A DNA stretch of 64,000 nucleotides from Aulosira sp. FACHB-615 (GCF_014698045.1 NZ_JACJSE010000002.1:523752-587751), one strand, 5' to 3'; numbered from the stretch's first letter, positions 24,727 to 34,000 are shown. Notes: generated by a model not told the origin, from the letters alone. Numbers and translations: made by a program.

Positions 24727-27495
24727 ATGAAGCGACGCTCAACGATGGTAATAGCATTTTTACTTAGTTTTTTTCTAAGTTTGATACCTTTTTCGGGAAA
24801 TGTCATTAATGCGGTGACACCAGCCGCAGTTGTTCCAGTATCGGGATTATCTTTTACCCAAGGAGTTAAAAAAACTGTCTTAGAAAACGGTTTAACAGTA
24901 TTAACGAAAGAAGTTCATACAGCCCCGGTAGTGAGTGTGCAAGTATGGTACAAAGTTGGTTCACGCAACGAAGGTAAAGGGGAAAGTGGTATTTCTCACC
25001 AATTAGAACATTTAATGTTTAAAGGTACTAAAGAACGCCCAGTACAGTTTGGTCGTTTGTTTAGTGCTTTGGGTAGTCAGTTTAATGCTTTTACAAGTTA
25101 CGACGAAACAGCTTATTTCGGCACAGTGCAACGAGATAAACTCGAAGCACTGCTAATTTTAGAAGCAGACCGGATGAAAAATGCTTTGGTTGGGGCTGAA
25201 CAACTCACCAGTGAAAAGCGTGTGGTGATTTCTGAGTTGCAAGGTTATGAAAACTCACCCAGTTATCGTTTAAATCGGGCGGTGATGAAGGCGGCTTTTC
25301 CTAATCGGGCTTATGGTTTATCTGTAGGTGGTACAAAAGCCGATGTGGAAAAATTCACTGTCGAACAGGTGCGGAATTATTACCAAACTTACTACAGTCC
25401 TGATAATGCGACTTTGGTAATCACAGGGGATTTTGCCACAGAACCTGTACTCAAGGCGGTGAAAGAAAGTTTTGGCAAGTTGACGAAGAATCAAAAATCA
25501 ACAGTTGATAGTCAAAAACCCACACCCCCCACCACTTCCAACTCCCAAGCCTCAACTCCCATAGTTTTAAAAGAACCGGGAAGTGCGGCTTTGTTGTATG
25601 TTGTCTATCCTTTACCAGATATCCAACATCCTGATGTACCAGCAATTGATGTGATGGATGCAATTTTGACGGGGGGACGGAGTTCGAGACTTTATCAAGC
25701 TTTGGTGGAATCTGGTTTAGCAAGTTCTGTGGGTGGAAGTCCTGCGGAATTAATTGAACCGGGTTGGTATGAAATTGAGGCGACAGCCGCCCCCGGTCAA
25801 AAGTTAGAGAAAATTGCCCAAGTTCTGCAAACCTCGCTATCAGAATTACAACAAAAGGGCGTGAGTGCAGCAGAGTTAAACCGGGCGAAGACAATATTGC
25901 AAGCTTCTTTTGTGTTAGGCAATCAAGATATCAGCAGCCAAGCTAGTCAGTTGGGATATAACCAAACTGTGGCGGGAGATTATAAATATATTGAACGCTA
26001 TTTAGCGGCGATCGCCAAAGTGACACCAGAAGATGTCCAACGAGTAGCAAAAACTTACCTTGTTCCAGCCAAAAAAACCATTGGCTTTTTTGAACCAACT
26101 CAACCAGATGGTGAAGCCGGAACCTCTAGTTCTGGTTCTGGTCGGACTGTGGAAAACTTTAGCCCTGGTCAACCTGTAGACCCGGCCGAACTGGCAAAAT
26201 ATTTACCGCCTGCAAGTTCATCTACAGGATCTAATCAACAACCTCTACCACAACAGTTTTCTTTAGCCAATGGTTTGCGAGTCTTACTGTTACCTGACCG
26301 CAGTCTGCCCACAATTAATATTAGTGGTCAAATTGATGCGGGAACTGAGTTTGATAGTAATCAAAAAGCTGGACTCGCTCTTCTCACCGCAGAAAACTTA
26401 ATGAATGGTACCGAAACGAAAAATGCTTTGGCTTTAGCCCAAACTTTAGAAGATCGGGGAACCAGTTTAGAGTTTAGCCCCAGCCGCGAAGGTGTCAGTA
26501 TTAGTGGTGAAGGGCTTTCCGCTAACTTGCCAGTTTTAGTGCAAACTTTGGCAGATGTCTTACAAAATGCGAACTTCCCCGATGACCAATTAGAACTGAG
26601 TCGTCAACGGGCGTTAACTAATGTAAAAGTGCAGTTAGATGACCCCAGTACTTTAGCAAGGCGCGTATTCCAACAAGCAATTTACCCAGAAAGTCATCCT
26701 TTCCACAGTTTTTCCACAGAAGCGAGTTTAAAGAGTATCACTCGTGACGATGTGTTGAACTTTTATCGTCAACATTACCGTCCAGACACAACCACAATCG
26801 CTTTAGTGGGAGATTTTGACCCAGCGAAGGTGAAAGATTTATTCAATCAAGCTTTTACTAAATGGCAAGCTGAAGGTAAACCACCTGGGTTGAATTTGCC
26901 GAAAGTACCCCTACCAAAAACTTCCACTCGCTTGAATAAAGTGATTCCCGGTAAAGCTGAGGCTGTAACTTATATTGGTTACAACGGCATTTCTCGTAAA
27001 GACCCCCGTTTCTATGCAGCTTTGGTATTGAATCAAATTTTAGGCGGTGATACTTTATCTAGCCGTTTGGGTACAGAAGTACGCGATCGCCTTGGTTTGA
27101 CTTATGGTATCTACAGTGGTTTTGCTGCGGGGATCAATCCCGGCCCCTTCTTAATTGAAATGCAAACTGCGCCTACAGATGCCCAAAAAGCGATCGCCAG
27201 CACCCTCGCTTTACTCAAACAGTTACGGGAACAAGGCATCACAGAATCAGAATTAAATACTGCCAAACGTTCCATTACTAATAGCTACCCTGTGGAATTA
27301 GCCAATCCCAGCGAAGTTGCCAACATCATTTTAAATAATGCTGTTTTGGGTCTTTCACCAGCAGAAATCCGGGAATTTCCGCGACGCATTCAAGCTGTAA
27401 ATATGACTCAAATTCAACAAGTCATCAAAGATTTAATTCAACCAGAAAATGTGGTGATTGTCACTGCTGGCCCTGGTGAAACAGCATCCAAGTAA
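24727..27495 (+). CDS. two-domain M16 zinc metallopeptidase, exported
   Basis: A 922-residue M16 (insulinase/pitrilysin) family protein. A signal peptide (VIAFLLSFFLSLIPF) is followed by an active half with the inverted zinc motif SHQLEHLMF (H91-x-x-E-H95) and the downstream Glu in VISELQGYENSP. The linker at about 470-505 is rich in Ser/Gly/Pro. The second half (about 510-920) has the same fold but its zinc motif is replaced (LLTAENLMNGT), so it is the non-catalytic partner. Many bacteria encode the two halves as separate genes; here they are fused. It would degrade small unfolded peptides in the periplasm or lumen. The ATG at 24727 is preferred over the in-frame TTG at 24721. Confidence 0.9.
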   Translation: MKRRSTMVIAFLLSFFLSLIPFSGNVINAVTPAAVVPVSGLSFTQGVKKTVLENGLTVLTKEVHTAPVVSVQVWYKVGSRNEGKGESGISHQLEHLMFKGTKERPVQFGRLFSALGSQFNAFTSYDETAYFGTVQRDKLEALLILEADRMKNALVGAEQLTSEKRVVISELQGYENSPSYRLNRAVMKAAFPNRAYGLSVGGTKADVEKFTVEQVRNYYQTYYSPDNATLVITGDFATEPVLKAVKESFGKLTKNQKSTVDSQKPTPPTTSNSQASTPIVLKEPGSAALLYVVYPLPDIQHPDVPAIDVMDAILTGGRSSRLYQALVESGLASSVGGSPAELIEPGWYEIEATAAPGQKLEKIAQVLQTSLSELQQKGVSAAELNRAKTILQASFVLGNQDISSQASQLGYNQTVAGDYKYIERYLAAIAKVTPEDVQRVAKTYLVPAKKTIGFFEPTQPDGEAGTSSSGSGRTVENFSPGQPVDPAELAKYLPPASSSTGSNQQPLPQQFSLANGLRVLLLPDRSLPTINISGQIDAGTEFDSNQKAGLALLTAENLMNGTETKNALALAQTLEDRGTSLEFSPSREGVSISGEGLSANLPVLVQTLADVLQNANFPDDQLELSRQRALTNVKVQLDDPSTLARRVFQQAIYPESHPFHSFSTEASLKSITRDDVLNFYRQHYRPDTTTIALVGDFDPAKVKDLFNQAFTKWQAEGKPPGLNLPKVPLPKTSTRLNKVIPGKAEAVTYIGYNGISRKDPRFYAALVLNQILGGDTLSSRLGTEVRDRLGLTYGIYSGFAAGINPGPFLIEMQTAPTDAQKAIASTLALLKQLREQGITESELNTAKRSITNSYPVELANPSEVANIILNNAVLGLSPAEIREFPRRIQAVNMTQIQQVIKDLIQPENVVIVTAGPGETASK

Positions 27496-27643
27496 GGGTA
27501 ATACCATTTTGGATCTTAGATTTTAGATTTTGGATTGAGACAGGCTTTACTGGTAAGCTTTTGGGCAATTCATTTGTCGCAATCATTCTTCAATTTGGTA
27601 TAACTCATCAGTGATTTAAACTCAATTCTTGATAAACAACTAG

Positions 27644-27672
27644 ATACCCGACTTATTGAATAAGTCGGGTAT
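27644..27672. terminator. 13-bp palindrome, terminator-like
   Basis: ATACCCGACTTAT (27644-27656) pairs with ATAAGTCGGGTAT (27660-27672), leaving a 3-nt loop. It lies 150 bp past the M16 stop and is the only clear structure in the 564-bp gap 27496-28059, which also has ATTTTAGATTTTGG-type repeats near 27510. It shares the CGACTT core with the hairpin at 3496-3526. Confidence 0.65.
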
Positions 27673-28059
27673 TTGATTTAGGGCGATTTTGATCAGCGTC
27701 TCAATTTCTTTTTCCCCCCGCCCCTACAGTCCTTATGATATCAGTTCTGGTTATTTAAATTATCATCTTGCTTTTCTCGCTGATTTGTGGGAAATTCTAA
27801 TTTAATCACTAACTACTTAAAATCTATCGATTTACCGTAGTTAGTGAAAATATATAGATAAAAGCGGCTGCCAGAGTCAGCCTAAATTCTGATGGGTAGA
27901 TTATCTGCTAAGTATCAGAACATAGGTAAATCTCTGCACCTGTACACAGAAATTCTCTCACGCATCCTGTTTTGATGATGCGCCATCTGTAAGCAACGTC
28001 TACAAACAACTGCTTGTAGCGACATATCATCTTGACTTTTTTATTGAGGAGCAAATCTG

Positions 28060-29877
28060 ATGCAATTTGAATCTGAGTCAGCAAATCAAGCGCAAAACAA
28101 CAGCCCAAATTCTCCAACTCGCAATTCATTTATTAAACGCTTCAGCAGACGTTCATTTCTCAATCGCACCACAATGTTAACTGCAACTGGGGTAGTTGCA
28201 GGTGTGATGGGTTCCACAGTTTCGTCTTTCCGCAAAGAAGGCGTTGTTCAAGCTAGTGGACGAGATGTGGTTGGGCGGTTTAACTATAACAGGTTTGTAG
28301 ATAGAGCCTACCGAGTTCGCTTAGAAGCCGCCAGACTAGAACGAAGTTTTCCGATTCCACCTCATCCTACCAACGGCGATGAGCAAAGGTATGCTAACAA
28401 AATTGGCAGTGATTCTAGAGGTTTGCCCCATAACCAAAGAGGTGAAGTTAACCTAGAAGCTTACAACTCTTTAACTACAGCACTTAACAGGCAAGACCCC
28501 AGCCTATATGAAAAAATTATCTTGGGTGGTACCAGAAAACTAGTCAACCCTCAAGGGCCGTTGGCAATTAGCCTTGAAGGTATCAACGCGGCTCAAATAG
28601 GCGTACCAATACCACCAGCTTTAGCCAGTGCAGCCCGCGCCGATGAAGCAGTGGAATTATACTGGCAAGCTTTACTGCGTGATGTATCTTTTTCTAAGTT
28701 TCAAGATAATACAGATGATCCGAATGTTTTAGCAGCTGTTGACGAGTTGAACAGACTGTCTGCTTTTTACGGGCCAAAAATCAATGGTCGTGTCACCCCG
28801 CAAACTTTATTTCGTGGTACTGTCAGCTACGTTGACCCCTCTGACCGTTCTGGTGGAACTCCAAGACACGTCACTCCGCCAGGGGTATTAAACGGCCCTT
28901 ACATTTCCCAATTTTTACTGCGGAATATTCCTTGGGGAACACAGTATATTTTGGCAGTAATTCGGACTGCCCTCTCCGGTAATGACTTTTTGATTGACTT
29001 TAACGAATGGCTGACTGTGCAGAATGGTGGCAATTCTGGCAGATCAATTAATTATGACCCTACGCGCCGTTATGTATCGACTGTGCGTGATTTGGGTGAA
29101 TTTGCTCATATTGGTGGCGCTTTGTATTACGGGGCTTCTTTACTTCTCAGTTCCCCAGTGAGTTTACGTGACCCACTGATTGACGGTGGAATTGGCGCAC
29201 CGTTAAATCCTGGTAATCCCTACGTTAACTCTCGGACACAAGTAGGTTCTGCTGCGACATTTGCCGTGGGGCATTTACAAGCACTATTAAACTTGGGAAC
29301 TTCACGGGCAATTCGCGCCTCATATTGGCAGAAGTATTATGTACATCGCACCCTGCGCCCAGAAGCCTACGGTGGATTAATCTACAACAATCTTGTCAAC
29401 AGGACTCAATATCCCATTCATCCTGAGATATTAAATTCCCAAGCTTTGGCCAGAACTTACAGCAAGTTGGGTACTTATTTGCTACCGCAAGCTTATCCAG
29501 AAGCTGCACCTTTACATCCTTCATATACGGGTGGCGCTGCGGTAATTGCAGGTGTGAATGTGACATTGTTAAAGGCTTTCTTTGATGAAAACCACGTCAT
29601 TCCTAACCCCGTAGTACCCGACCCCAGCGACCCAACAAAGTTAATTCCCTACACTGGTGAGCCATTAACCGTGGGTGGAGAGTTGAACAAGTTGGCAACT
29701 AATTATGCTATTGGTCGTGGTCACGGTGGTATTCACTGGCGGACTGATGGTGCAGCAGGTATAGCTATAGGGGAAGAGGTGGCTATTAGCCTATTGCGAG
29801 ATGAAAGGTTAGGTTATATCGAAGATTTCCCAGGCTTTACCTTTACTAGATTTGACGGCACCAGAATTACTGTTTGA
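28060..29877 (+). CDS. Tat-exported vanadium haloperoxidase homolog lacking the catalytic His
   Basis: The 605-residue product starts with a twin-arginine signal (SRRSFL, residues 29-34, then a hydrophobic stretch). The C-terminal half matches algal-type vanadium haloperoxidases. It retains Lys425 and Arg433 (WQKYYVHRTLRPE, spaced as in the Ascophyllum enzyme), His486 in HPSY, Arg553 and the vanadate-ligand His559 (GRGHGGIHWR). The PSGH motif is replaced: HPSYTGGAA has Gly491, Gly492 and Ala493 where Ser, Gly and the acid-base His are expected. So vanadate binding may persist but halide peroxidation is doubtful, and it could act as a phosphatase-like relative. The stop codon lies directly at the edge of the TnpB element. 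The gap 27496-28059 upstream is non-coding. Confidence 0.85.
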   Translation: MQFESESANQAQNNSPNSPTRNSFIKRFSRRSFLNRTTMLTATGVVAGVMGSTVSSFRKEGVVQASGRDVVGRFNYNRFVDRAYRVRLEAARLERSFPIPPHPTNGDEQRYANKIGSDSRGLPHNQRGEVNLEAYNSLTTALNRQDPSLYEKIILGGTRKLVNPQGPLAISLEGINAAQIGVPIPPALASAARADEAVELYWQALLRDVSFSKFQDNTDDPNVLAAVDELNRLSAFYGPKINGRVTPQTLFRGTVSYVDPSDRSGGTPRHVTPPGVLNGPYISQFLLRNIPWGTQYILAVIRTALSGNDFLIDFNEWLTVQNGGNSGRSINYDPTRRYVSTVRDLGEFAHIGGALYYGASLLLSSPVSLRDPLIDGGIGAPLNPGNPYVNSRTQVGSAATFAVGHLQALLNLGTSRAIRASYWQKYYVHRTLRPEAYGGLIYNNLVNRTQYPIHPEILNSQALARTYSKLGTYLLPQAYPEAAPLHPSYTGGAAVIAGVNVTLLKAFFDENHVIPNPVVPDPSDPTKLIPYTGEPLTVGGELNKLATNYAIGRGHGGIHWRTDGAAGIAIGEEVAISLLRDERLGYIEDFPGFTFTRFDGTRITV

Positions 29878-31125
29878 CATACTCTCCACCCTTGAAGGGT
29901 GGGGATTCTAGGCTCAAACAGCGATAGCAGGCATAACCCGACTTACATCACCTAACCCAACAGTCGATGCCCCGACTGCACAAATATTACGACTGGCGTT
30001 TTCATCCCTTGCATTTACTGATTGGCAGGATGGGCAACGCCATTCTCTAATAGATAAATCTAACTCTTGTAGAACATAACCACAACAAGAGCAAGTCTTA
30101 GTTGATGGATACCATTGGTTGATGAAAACAAGCAATTTATTCTTCTTTTTGGCAATCCATACGAGGATTAGCACAAACTCGCCAAACGCCAAATCTGAGA
30201 TTTTCCTCCCCCAAAGACGCTGCATTCCTTTGAGATTTAAGGTTTCAAAACATAGCACATCAAACTTATCAGTTAGTTCATGTGCCAACTTCCAAAACCA
30301 ATCACGCCGACGATGAGAAATATCTTCATGCTTGCGGACTAAATTTTTTCTAGCTCGTTCTCTGTTAGATGAGCCTTTTAACTTTTTGGAATGCTGTCTA
30401 CTAGCATTTTTAATAGCGTTTAGGGATTGCTTAAAAAATTGGGGTGACTCAATTTTAGTACCATCCGAGCAAGTGAGAAATGTTTTGAGTCCAAAATCAA
30501 ACCCCGCTATTCTACCAGTCGTGGACTTGGTTTCTGACTCAACACAATTATCAACCACCACAACCATAAACAATTCACCTAATGGTGTACGTTTAATGGT
30601 TAAGGTTTTGATTGTTCCCTCTATCTCTCTAGACTTCCAAAATTGATATACTCGATGACCAATTTTTACCTTGTTGCCATTTAAAAACTTATAGCCTGCT
30701 TGTTTGAGGGTGAATGATTTGTATTTTTTAACTTTCTTAAATCCTGGTGGTCTAACTCCTTTATGATTATGTTTAAAGAATAATTGATAGGCTTTCTCGA
30801 TACGTTGACAGATATCTTGTACTGCTTGAGAACCTACCGATTGCCAGAATGGATTTTGCTTTCTCAATTTGGCAATGTGCGACTGAAGTTTTGTACAATT
30901 CAAGTGCTTGCCCCACATTCTGTAGTAGCGTTTGTGTAGAGCAATGCAATGATTGTAGATGACCCCAGCCGCATTTATCATGCGCTTTAGGTGTTTATTT
31001 CTTTTGTGTTGATATAGCTTAAACTTCAGTGTTTTCATATTAGTATTTTACCAAAAATCTGAAGCTAAAAACTTAGATTATTCTTAAATTAAGTAAAGTC
31101 GCCCTTGAAGGGCGAGGAACCTCAA
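29878..31125 (-). mobile_element. IS200/IS605-type element encoding only TnpB
   Basis: The element encloses tnpB and is bounded by two subterminal hairpins, as expected for IS200/IS605 ends: 29886-29902 (CCACCCT/AGGGTGG) and 31100-31114 (CGCCCT/AGGGCG), both with a TGA loop. No tnpA transposase gene is present, so it needs a helper. The exact ends are not certain; the right edge (in tnpB orientation) appears to touch the stop codon of the haloperoxidase gene. The DNA from the tnpB 3' end through the 29886 hairpin is where the guide-bearing omega RNA would be expected (family knowledge). Confidence 0.8.
29914..31038 (-). CDS. tnpB: RNA-guided endonuclease TnpB
   Basis: A complete 374-residue TnpB (OrfB). 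The RuvC-like catalytic triad is intact: Asp181 in GFDFGLKTF, Glu265 in CFETLNLKGM and Asp345 in NARDENASRN. The zinc ribbon is present (CSCCG and CPSC, about residues 318-337). The N-terminus (KLYQHKRNKHLKRM) is the usual positively charged helix. TnpB cuts DNA guided by an omega RNA made from the 3' end of its own element, which helps the transposon persist. There is no frame damage. It is oriented against the haloperoxidase gene and ends 37 bp from its stop. Confidence 0.92.
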   Translation of the reverse strand: MKTLKFKLYQHKRNKHLKRMINAAGVIYNHCIALHKRYYRMWGKHLNCTKLQSHIAKLRKQNPFWQSVGSQAVQDICQRIEKAYQLFFKHNHKGVRPPGFKKVKKYKSFTLKQAGYKFLNGNKVKIGHRVYQFWKSREIEGTIKTLTIKRTPLGELFMVVVVDNCVESETKSTTGRIAGFDFGLKTFLTCSDGTKIESPQFFKQSLNAIKNASRQHSKKLKGSSNRERARKNLVRKHEDISHRRRDWFWKLAHELTDKFDVLCFETLNLKGMQRLWGRKISDLAFGEFVLILVWIAKKKNKLLVFINQWYPSTKTCSCCGYVLQELDLSIREWRCPSCQSVNARDENASRNICAVGASTVGLGDVSRVMPAIAV

Positions 31126-31158
31126 ACCCATATTTTTGGTAATTTGATTGGTAGTTAA

Positions 31159-31192
31159 AAATGCGATCGCCCATATTTTAGCGATCGCATTT
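31159..31192. terminator. hairpin made of two HIP1 octamers
   Basis: AAATGCGATCGC (31159-31170) and GCGATCGCATTT (31181-31192) are perfect 12-bp reverse complements with a 10-nt loop. Read on the minus strand the stem follows the stop codon of the lipoprotein gene at 31202 by 9 nt and is followed by TTTTAAC, so it can end that transcript. Confidence 0.65.
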
Positions 31193-31201
31193 ATGAACAA
31201 T

Positions 31202-32134
31202 TTAATTGGATATTTTGTAAATCAAAAACACCGAACCAATTGCACCGCCATTTTCGACATAAATTTTACCGTTGTAATATAATCCAGGCGAAGCACCCCC
31301 ATCAAATAACATTCCTTCTTGAATTTTGCCTAAACAATTATTCCGAGCAATACCCGATAAAACATCATCAAACATATCTGGTAGTAATTCTTGATTAACT
31401 TGAGAAGATTCAATAACGGAATTAGCTTTGATATCATTCACTAATAAAATTACATAACCTCTACTAGTCGTCGCCACCATAGAGCGATTAGTTGATTCTT
31501 TACAAGCAAGTTCTCCTAAATCTTGACAAATATCTTTAAACTTACCTTGGCGATAAAATCTGCCATTTCCACCCACTAAATTGTAATTCCAAAGATTATT
31601 ACTTCTTCTCCCTGCTTGAATTGTGGCGATTCGCTCTTGTGGTTTCCCTCCAGAAATACCAAAGGAAGAACGTCTAGTTTTAAATGCGCCCGAATACTCC
31701 ACACCACGGGAAATATTTAAGCCTTGTGGTTTATCATCAGTGCCGATATAATCGGCGTTAATCGCTACTAGCGGTCTTTGTCCATTTAACAGGGAATTGC
31801 GATCGCTGATAATTTCATTAAATTGCTTCGGTACATAATTTCTGATAAATTTACCCTGTTGATTTTTTGCATAAAGCTTGTGAGATAAACCCACATTCAC
31901 CTTGAAATCTAACTTTGGTGATTTAGGATTAAAAATAATCACATGATTAATACCCTTAGTGGATTTCTGCCCTTGATTATTAGTTTTAAAAAATTCCAGG
32001 CTGAATTGAGGATTTTCACCGGGGCAAGTTTTTGCAGCTTTGGTTGATGAATTTGCTGTATCTTCTTTACAAGCAAACAACAAATTGATACTAATGCTCA
32101 ATATACATAAGAGAAATATTTTCTTAATCCACAT
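31202..32134 (-). CDS. phosphodiester glycosidase family lipoprotein
   Basis: A 310-residue lipoprotein: the signal ends in INLLFAC (lipobox Cys about residue 22). The NAGPA/DUF2233 domain covers residues 60-310, with AINADYIGTDDKPQGL (about 125), the GGNGRFYRQG turn (about 190), SMVATTSRGYVILLVND (about 219) and GMLFDGGASPGLYYNG (about 275). Family members cleave phosphodiester-linked sugars, for example in modified glycans or cell-wall polymers. Here it would act at the outer face of the inner membrane or the outer membrane. It is monocistronic between the TnpB element and a retropepsin gene, with the HIP1 hairpin as terminator. Confidence 0.8.
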   Translation of the reverse strand: MWIKKIFLLCILSISINLLFACKEDTANSSTKAAKTCPGENPQFSLEFFKTNNQGQKSTKGINHVIIFNPKSPKLDFKVNVGLSHKLYAKNQQGKFIRNYVPKQFNEIISDRNSLLNGQRPLVAINADYIGTDDKPQGLNISRGVEYSGAFKTRRSSFGISGGKPQERIATIQAGRRSNNLWNYNLVGGNGRFYRQGKFKDICQDLGELACKESTNRSMVATTSRGYVILLVNDIKANSVIESSQVNQELLPDMFDDVLSGIARNNCLGKIQEGMLFDGGASPGLYYNGKIYVENGGAIGSVFLIYKISN

Positions 32135-32150
32135 ATCTAAAATTATAAAA

Positions 32151-32177
32151 ACCCGCTACAGAACGACTATAGCGGGT
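32151..32177 (-). terminator. terminator-like stem downstream of the retropepsin gene
   Basis: ACCCGCTA (32151-32158) pairs with TAGCGGGT (32170-32177). On the minus strand it is followed by TTTTTATAATTTT. It lies about 150 nt past the stop at 32330 and just before the start of the next gene at 32134. Confidence 0.7.
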
Positions 32178-32329
32178 AATAATTAAAAATTCCAATTTCG
32201 GAGACTTAAATGCAAAGTTTCTCAAGTGTGTGCTGAGAGTTGCAGCAGAATAATTTATACCAGAAATTCCACAGTACATTTAAACCCTAAATGCAATCAG
32301 ACAGGGTTAATAGAATAGAGCGACATCAT

Positions 32330-32899
32330 CTAGCGCGTATGAAATTCCACGACTGTTTGTGAAATTTTGATGTCATAGTTACCAAAGAAATCGTGACCAA
32401 GTAAGCCGATACCTGCTTTAGATGCGATCGCCACTTCCAGATTATTTGCTACAATCCCACCCGCAGAGATAGACTGAACTTTGCCTGTAGAAAATTGTAC
32501 TTGGCTACCATCAGCAGTTTGCGCTTGCAGTGTACCTGTGGGTTTAACTTGCAAAGCATTAGCCATTGCTTGGGTAATCAAAGTTCCGTTAGCACCTGTA
32601 TCGACAATCATTTCAAAGGTTTTTTGGTTATTAAAGGTGACATCAATCACCGGAGTTCTACCAAAGTGACGTTTGATAGGTATCCGAAAAACCTTACCCC
32701 CAGAAGTTGCGTTGATTTTCTGAGCATCACTGCAAAGCTTGGTTAACTCCACCGTCATTCCAGAAGCAGTCACCATAAAACAAGTACCTTTATCTTCCGC
32801 TACTGCCCGGTGTGTAAATGCTGATAATATCAGCGTTGGCATTACTACAATCAACGCCACGTTAATATTAGTAATTGCCCGTTTCCAAGCGCAGTTCAT
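32330..32899 (-). CDS. retropepsin-like aspartic protease (clan AA), exported
   Basis: The 189-residue protein has a hydrophobic N-terminal signal (INVALIVVMPTLILSAF). The single retropepsin domain begins at about residue 75: IPIKRHFGRTPVIDVTFNNQ, then the catalytic VDTGANGTLI (Asp about 98), then a flap-like region (ADGSQVQFSTGKV) and GLLGHDFFGNYDI before the end. One D-T-G per chain means it must act as a dimer. Bacterial TIGR02281-type members have unknown substrates. A cysteine pair (CFMV and LCSD) before the domain may form a disulfide after export. It is monocistronic. Confidence 0.82.
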   Translation of the reverse strand: MNCAWKRAITNINVALIVVMPTLILSAFTHRAVAEDKGTCFMVTASGMTVELTKLCSDAQKINATSGGKVFRIPIKRHFGRTPVIDVTFNNQKTFEMIVDTGANGTLITQAMANALQVKPTGTLQAQTADGSQVQFSTGKVQSISAGGIVANNLEVAIASKAGIGLLGHDFFGNYDIKISQTVVEFHTR

Positions 32900-33151
32900 T
32901 TGAGGATATTCTCCGATTGTTTATTAATATGAAAAATAAATTCTTTATTAAAATTTTAGATTGATGGTTTTAGTTACTAAATTTTACTGATTCCTCAATA
33001 AGTTTGCTGGTAAAATCCAGTATTTTTCAGGATTTATTAATGTGCAAAATATGAGTTTTTCACCTAATAAATCTATATTATCGAGATTGAGGAACAGCTA
33101 ACTTAAAGATTAAATGAAGAGTCCATAAATCTACTGAGGTGATATTTAAAG

Positions 33152-33928
33152 CTAAACACAAGAATTTGTGATGGCGTGGATAGCAGTAGCGATCGCATTT
33201 CCCACAGCCACCTCTTTCTGTTCTAAAACTACCCTCTCATCAACGTTGCGTTGAGCTACCACACCGCAAACAGCCGCCGCCGCAAATTTATACACACCCG
33301 CCATTTTGAACAATGTGCCGCATTCCATTTCGTAGTTCAAAATATTCAACCGCCGATACTCTTCCGTAATTCCCCGGAGCGATCGCATTAAATAGGGATT
33401 GGCTGAATCAGCGCGTTCCTGTCCTTCATAAAAAGTATCAACAGATGCAGTAATTCCTAAATAATGCTCAAATCCTAACTCTTGTGCAGCCTTGACTAAA
33501 GCCACTGTCAAAAATGGATCAGCCGCCGCCGGATATTCTATAGGTGCAATGTCATTAGCTGCACCTTGACGACACAAAGCCGCACTACTAATGACAATAC
33601 TGCCGACTGGTACATGAAGTTGAATTGAGCCACAAGTCCCGATGCGAATAATTTGCCGGATTCCCACCTGTACCAATTCATTCACCACAATACTTAAAGA
33701 AGGCGCACCCATCCCACTAGTTGCCGCTAAGATGGGGCGATGATTGGGTAAATAGCCTAAATAACTATCAAGTCCGCGATTTTGGGATAATAAACGCACA
33801 TCTTGGAAATAATTTTCGGCAATCAGACGGGTGCGATCGCGATCGCCAGATAATAAAGCAATCTCAGGCGGCGATGTCCCTAAATCCTCTTGCCCAAAAC
33901 CAATGTGATAAAAGCGTTTGTTTGTCAT
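33152..33928 (-). CDS. nucleoside phosphorylase (uridine/purine phosphorylase family)
   Basis: From ATG 33928 the product is 258 residues: MTNKRFYHIGFGQEDLG, then ALLSGDRDRTRLIAE (the GDPxR-like phosphate loop written GDRDR), a GxGxPS glycine loop (TSGMGAPSLSI, about residue 74), IIRIGTCGSIQ (about 95) and the ribose-binding NYEMECGTLFKMA (about 204). The fold is that of hexameric uridine phosphorylase/PNP: phosphorolysis of nucleosides in salvage. An upstream in-frame ATG at 34054 would add 42 residues encoded in a dispersed repeat (34001-34055), so I reject it. It is monocistronic. Confidence 0.85.
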   Translation of the reverse strand: MTNKRFYHIGFGQEDLGTSPPEIALLSGDRDRTRLIAENYFQDVRLLSQNRGLDSYLGYLPNHRPILAATSGMGAPSLSIVVNELVQVGIRQIIRIGTCGSIQLHVPVGSIVISSAALCRQGAANDIAPIEYPAAADPFLTVALVKAAQELGFEHYLGITASVDTFYEGQERADSANPYLMRSLRGITEEYRRLNILNYEMECGTLFKMAGVYKFAAAAVCGVVAQRNVDERVVLEQKEVAVGNAIATAIHAITNSCV

Positions 33929-34000
33929 ATAGCAGTCCGATTTGATTTTTGAACAAATACGTAGTAGCGCGGCAAGCCTTAAATGTTGCATGATAAATTT

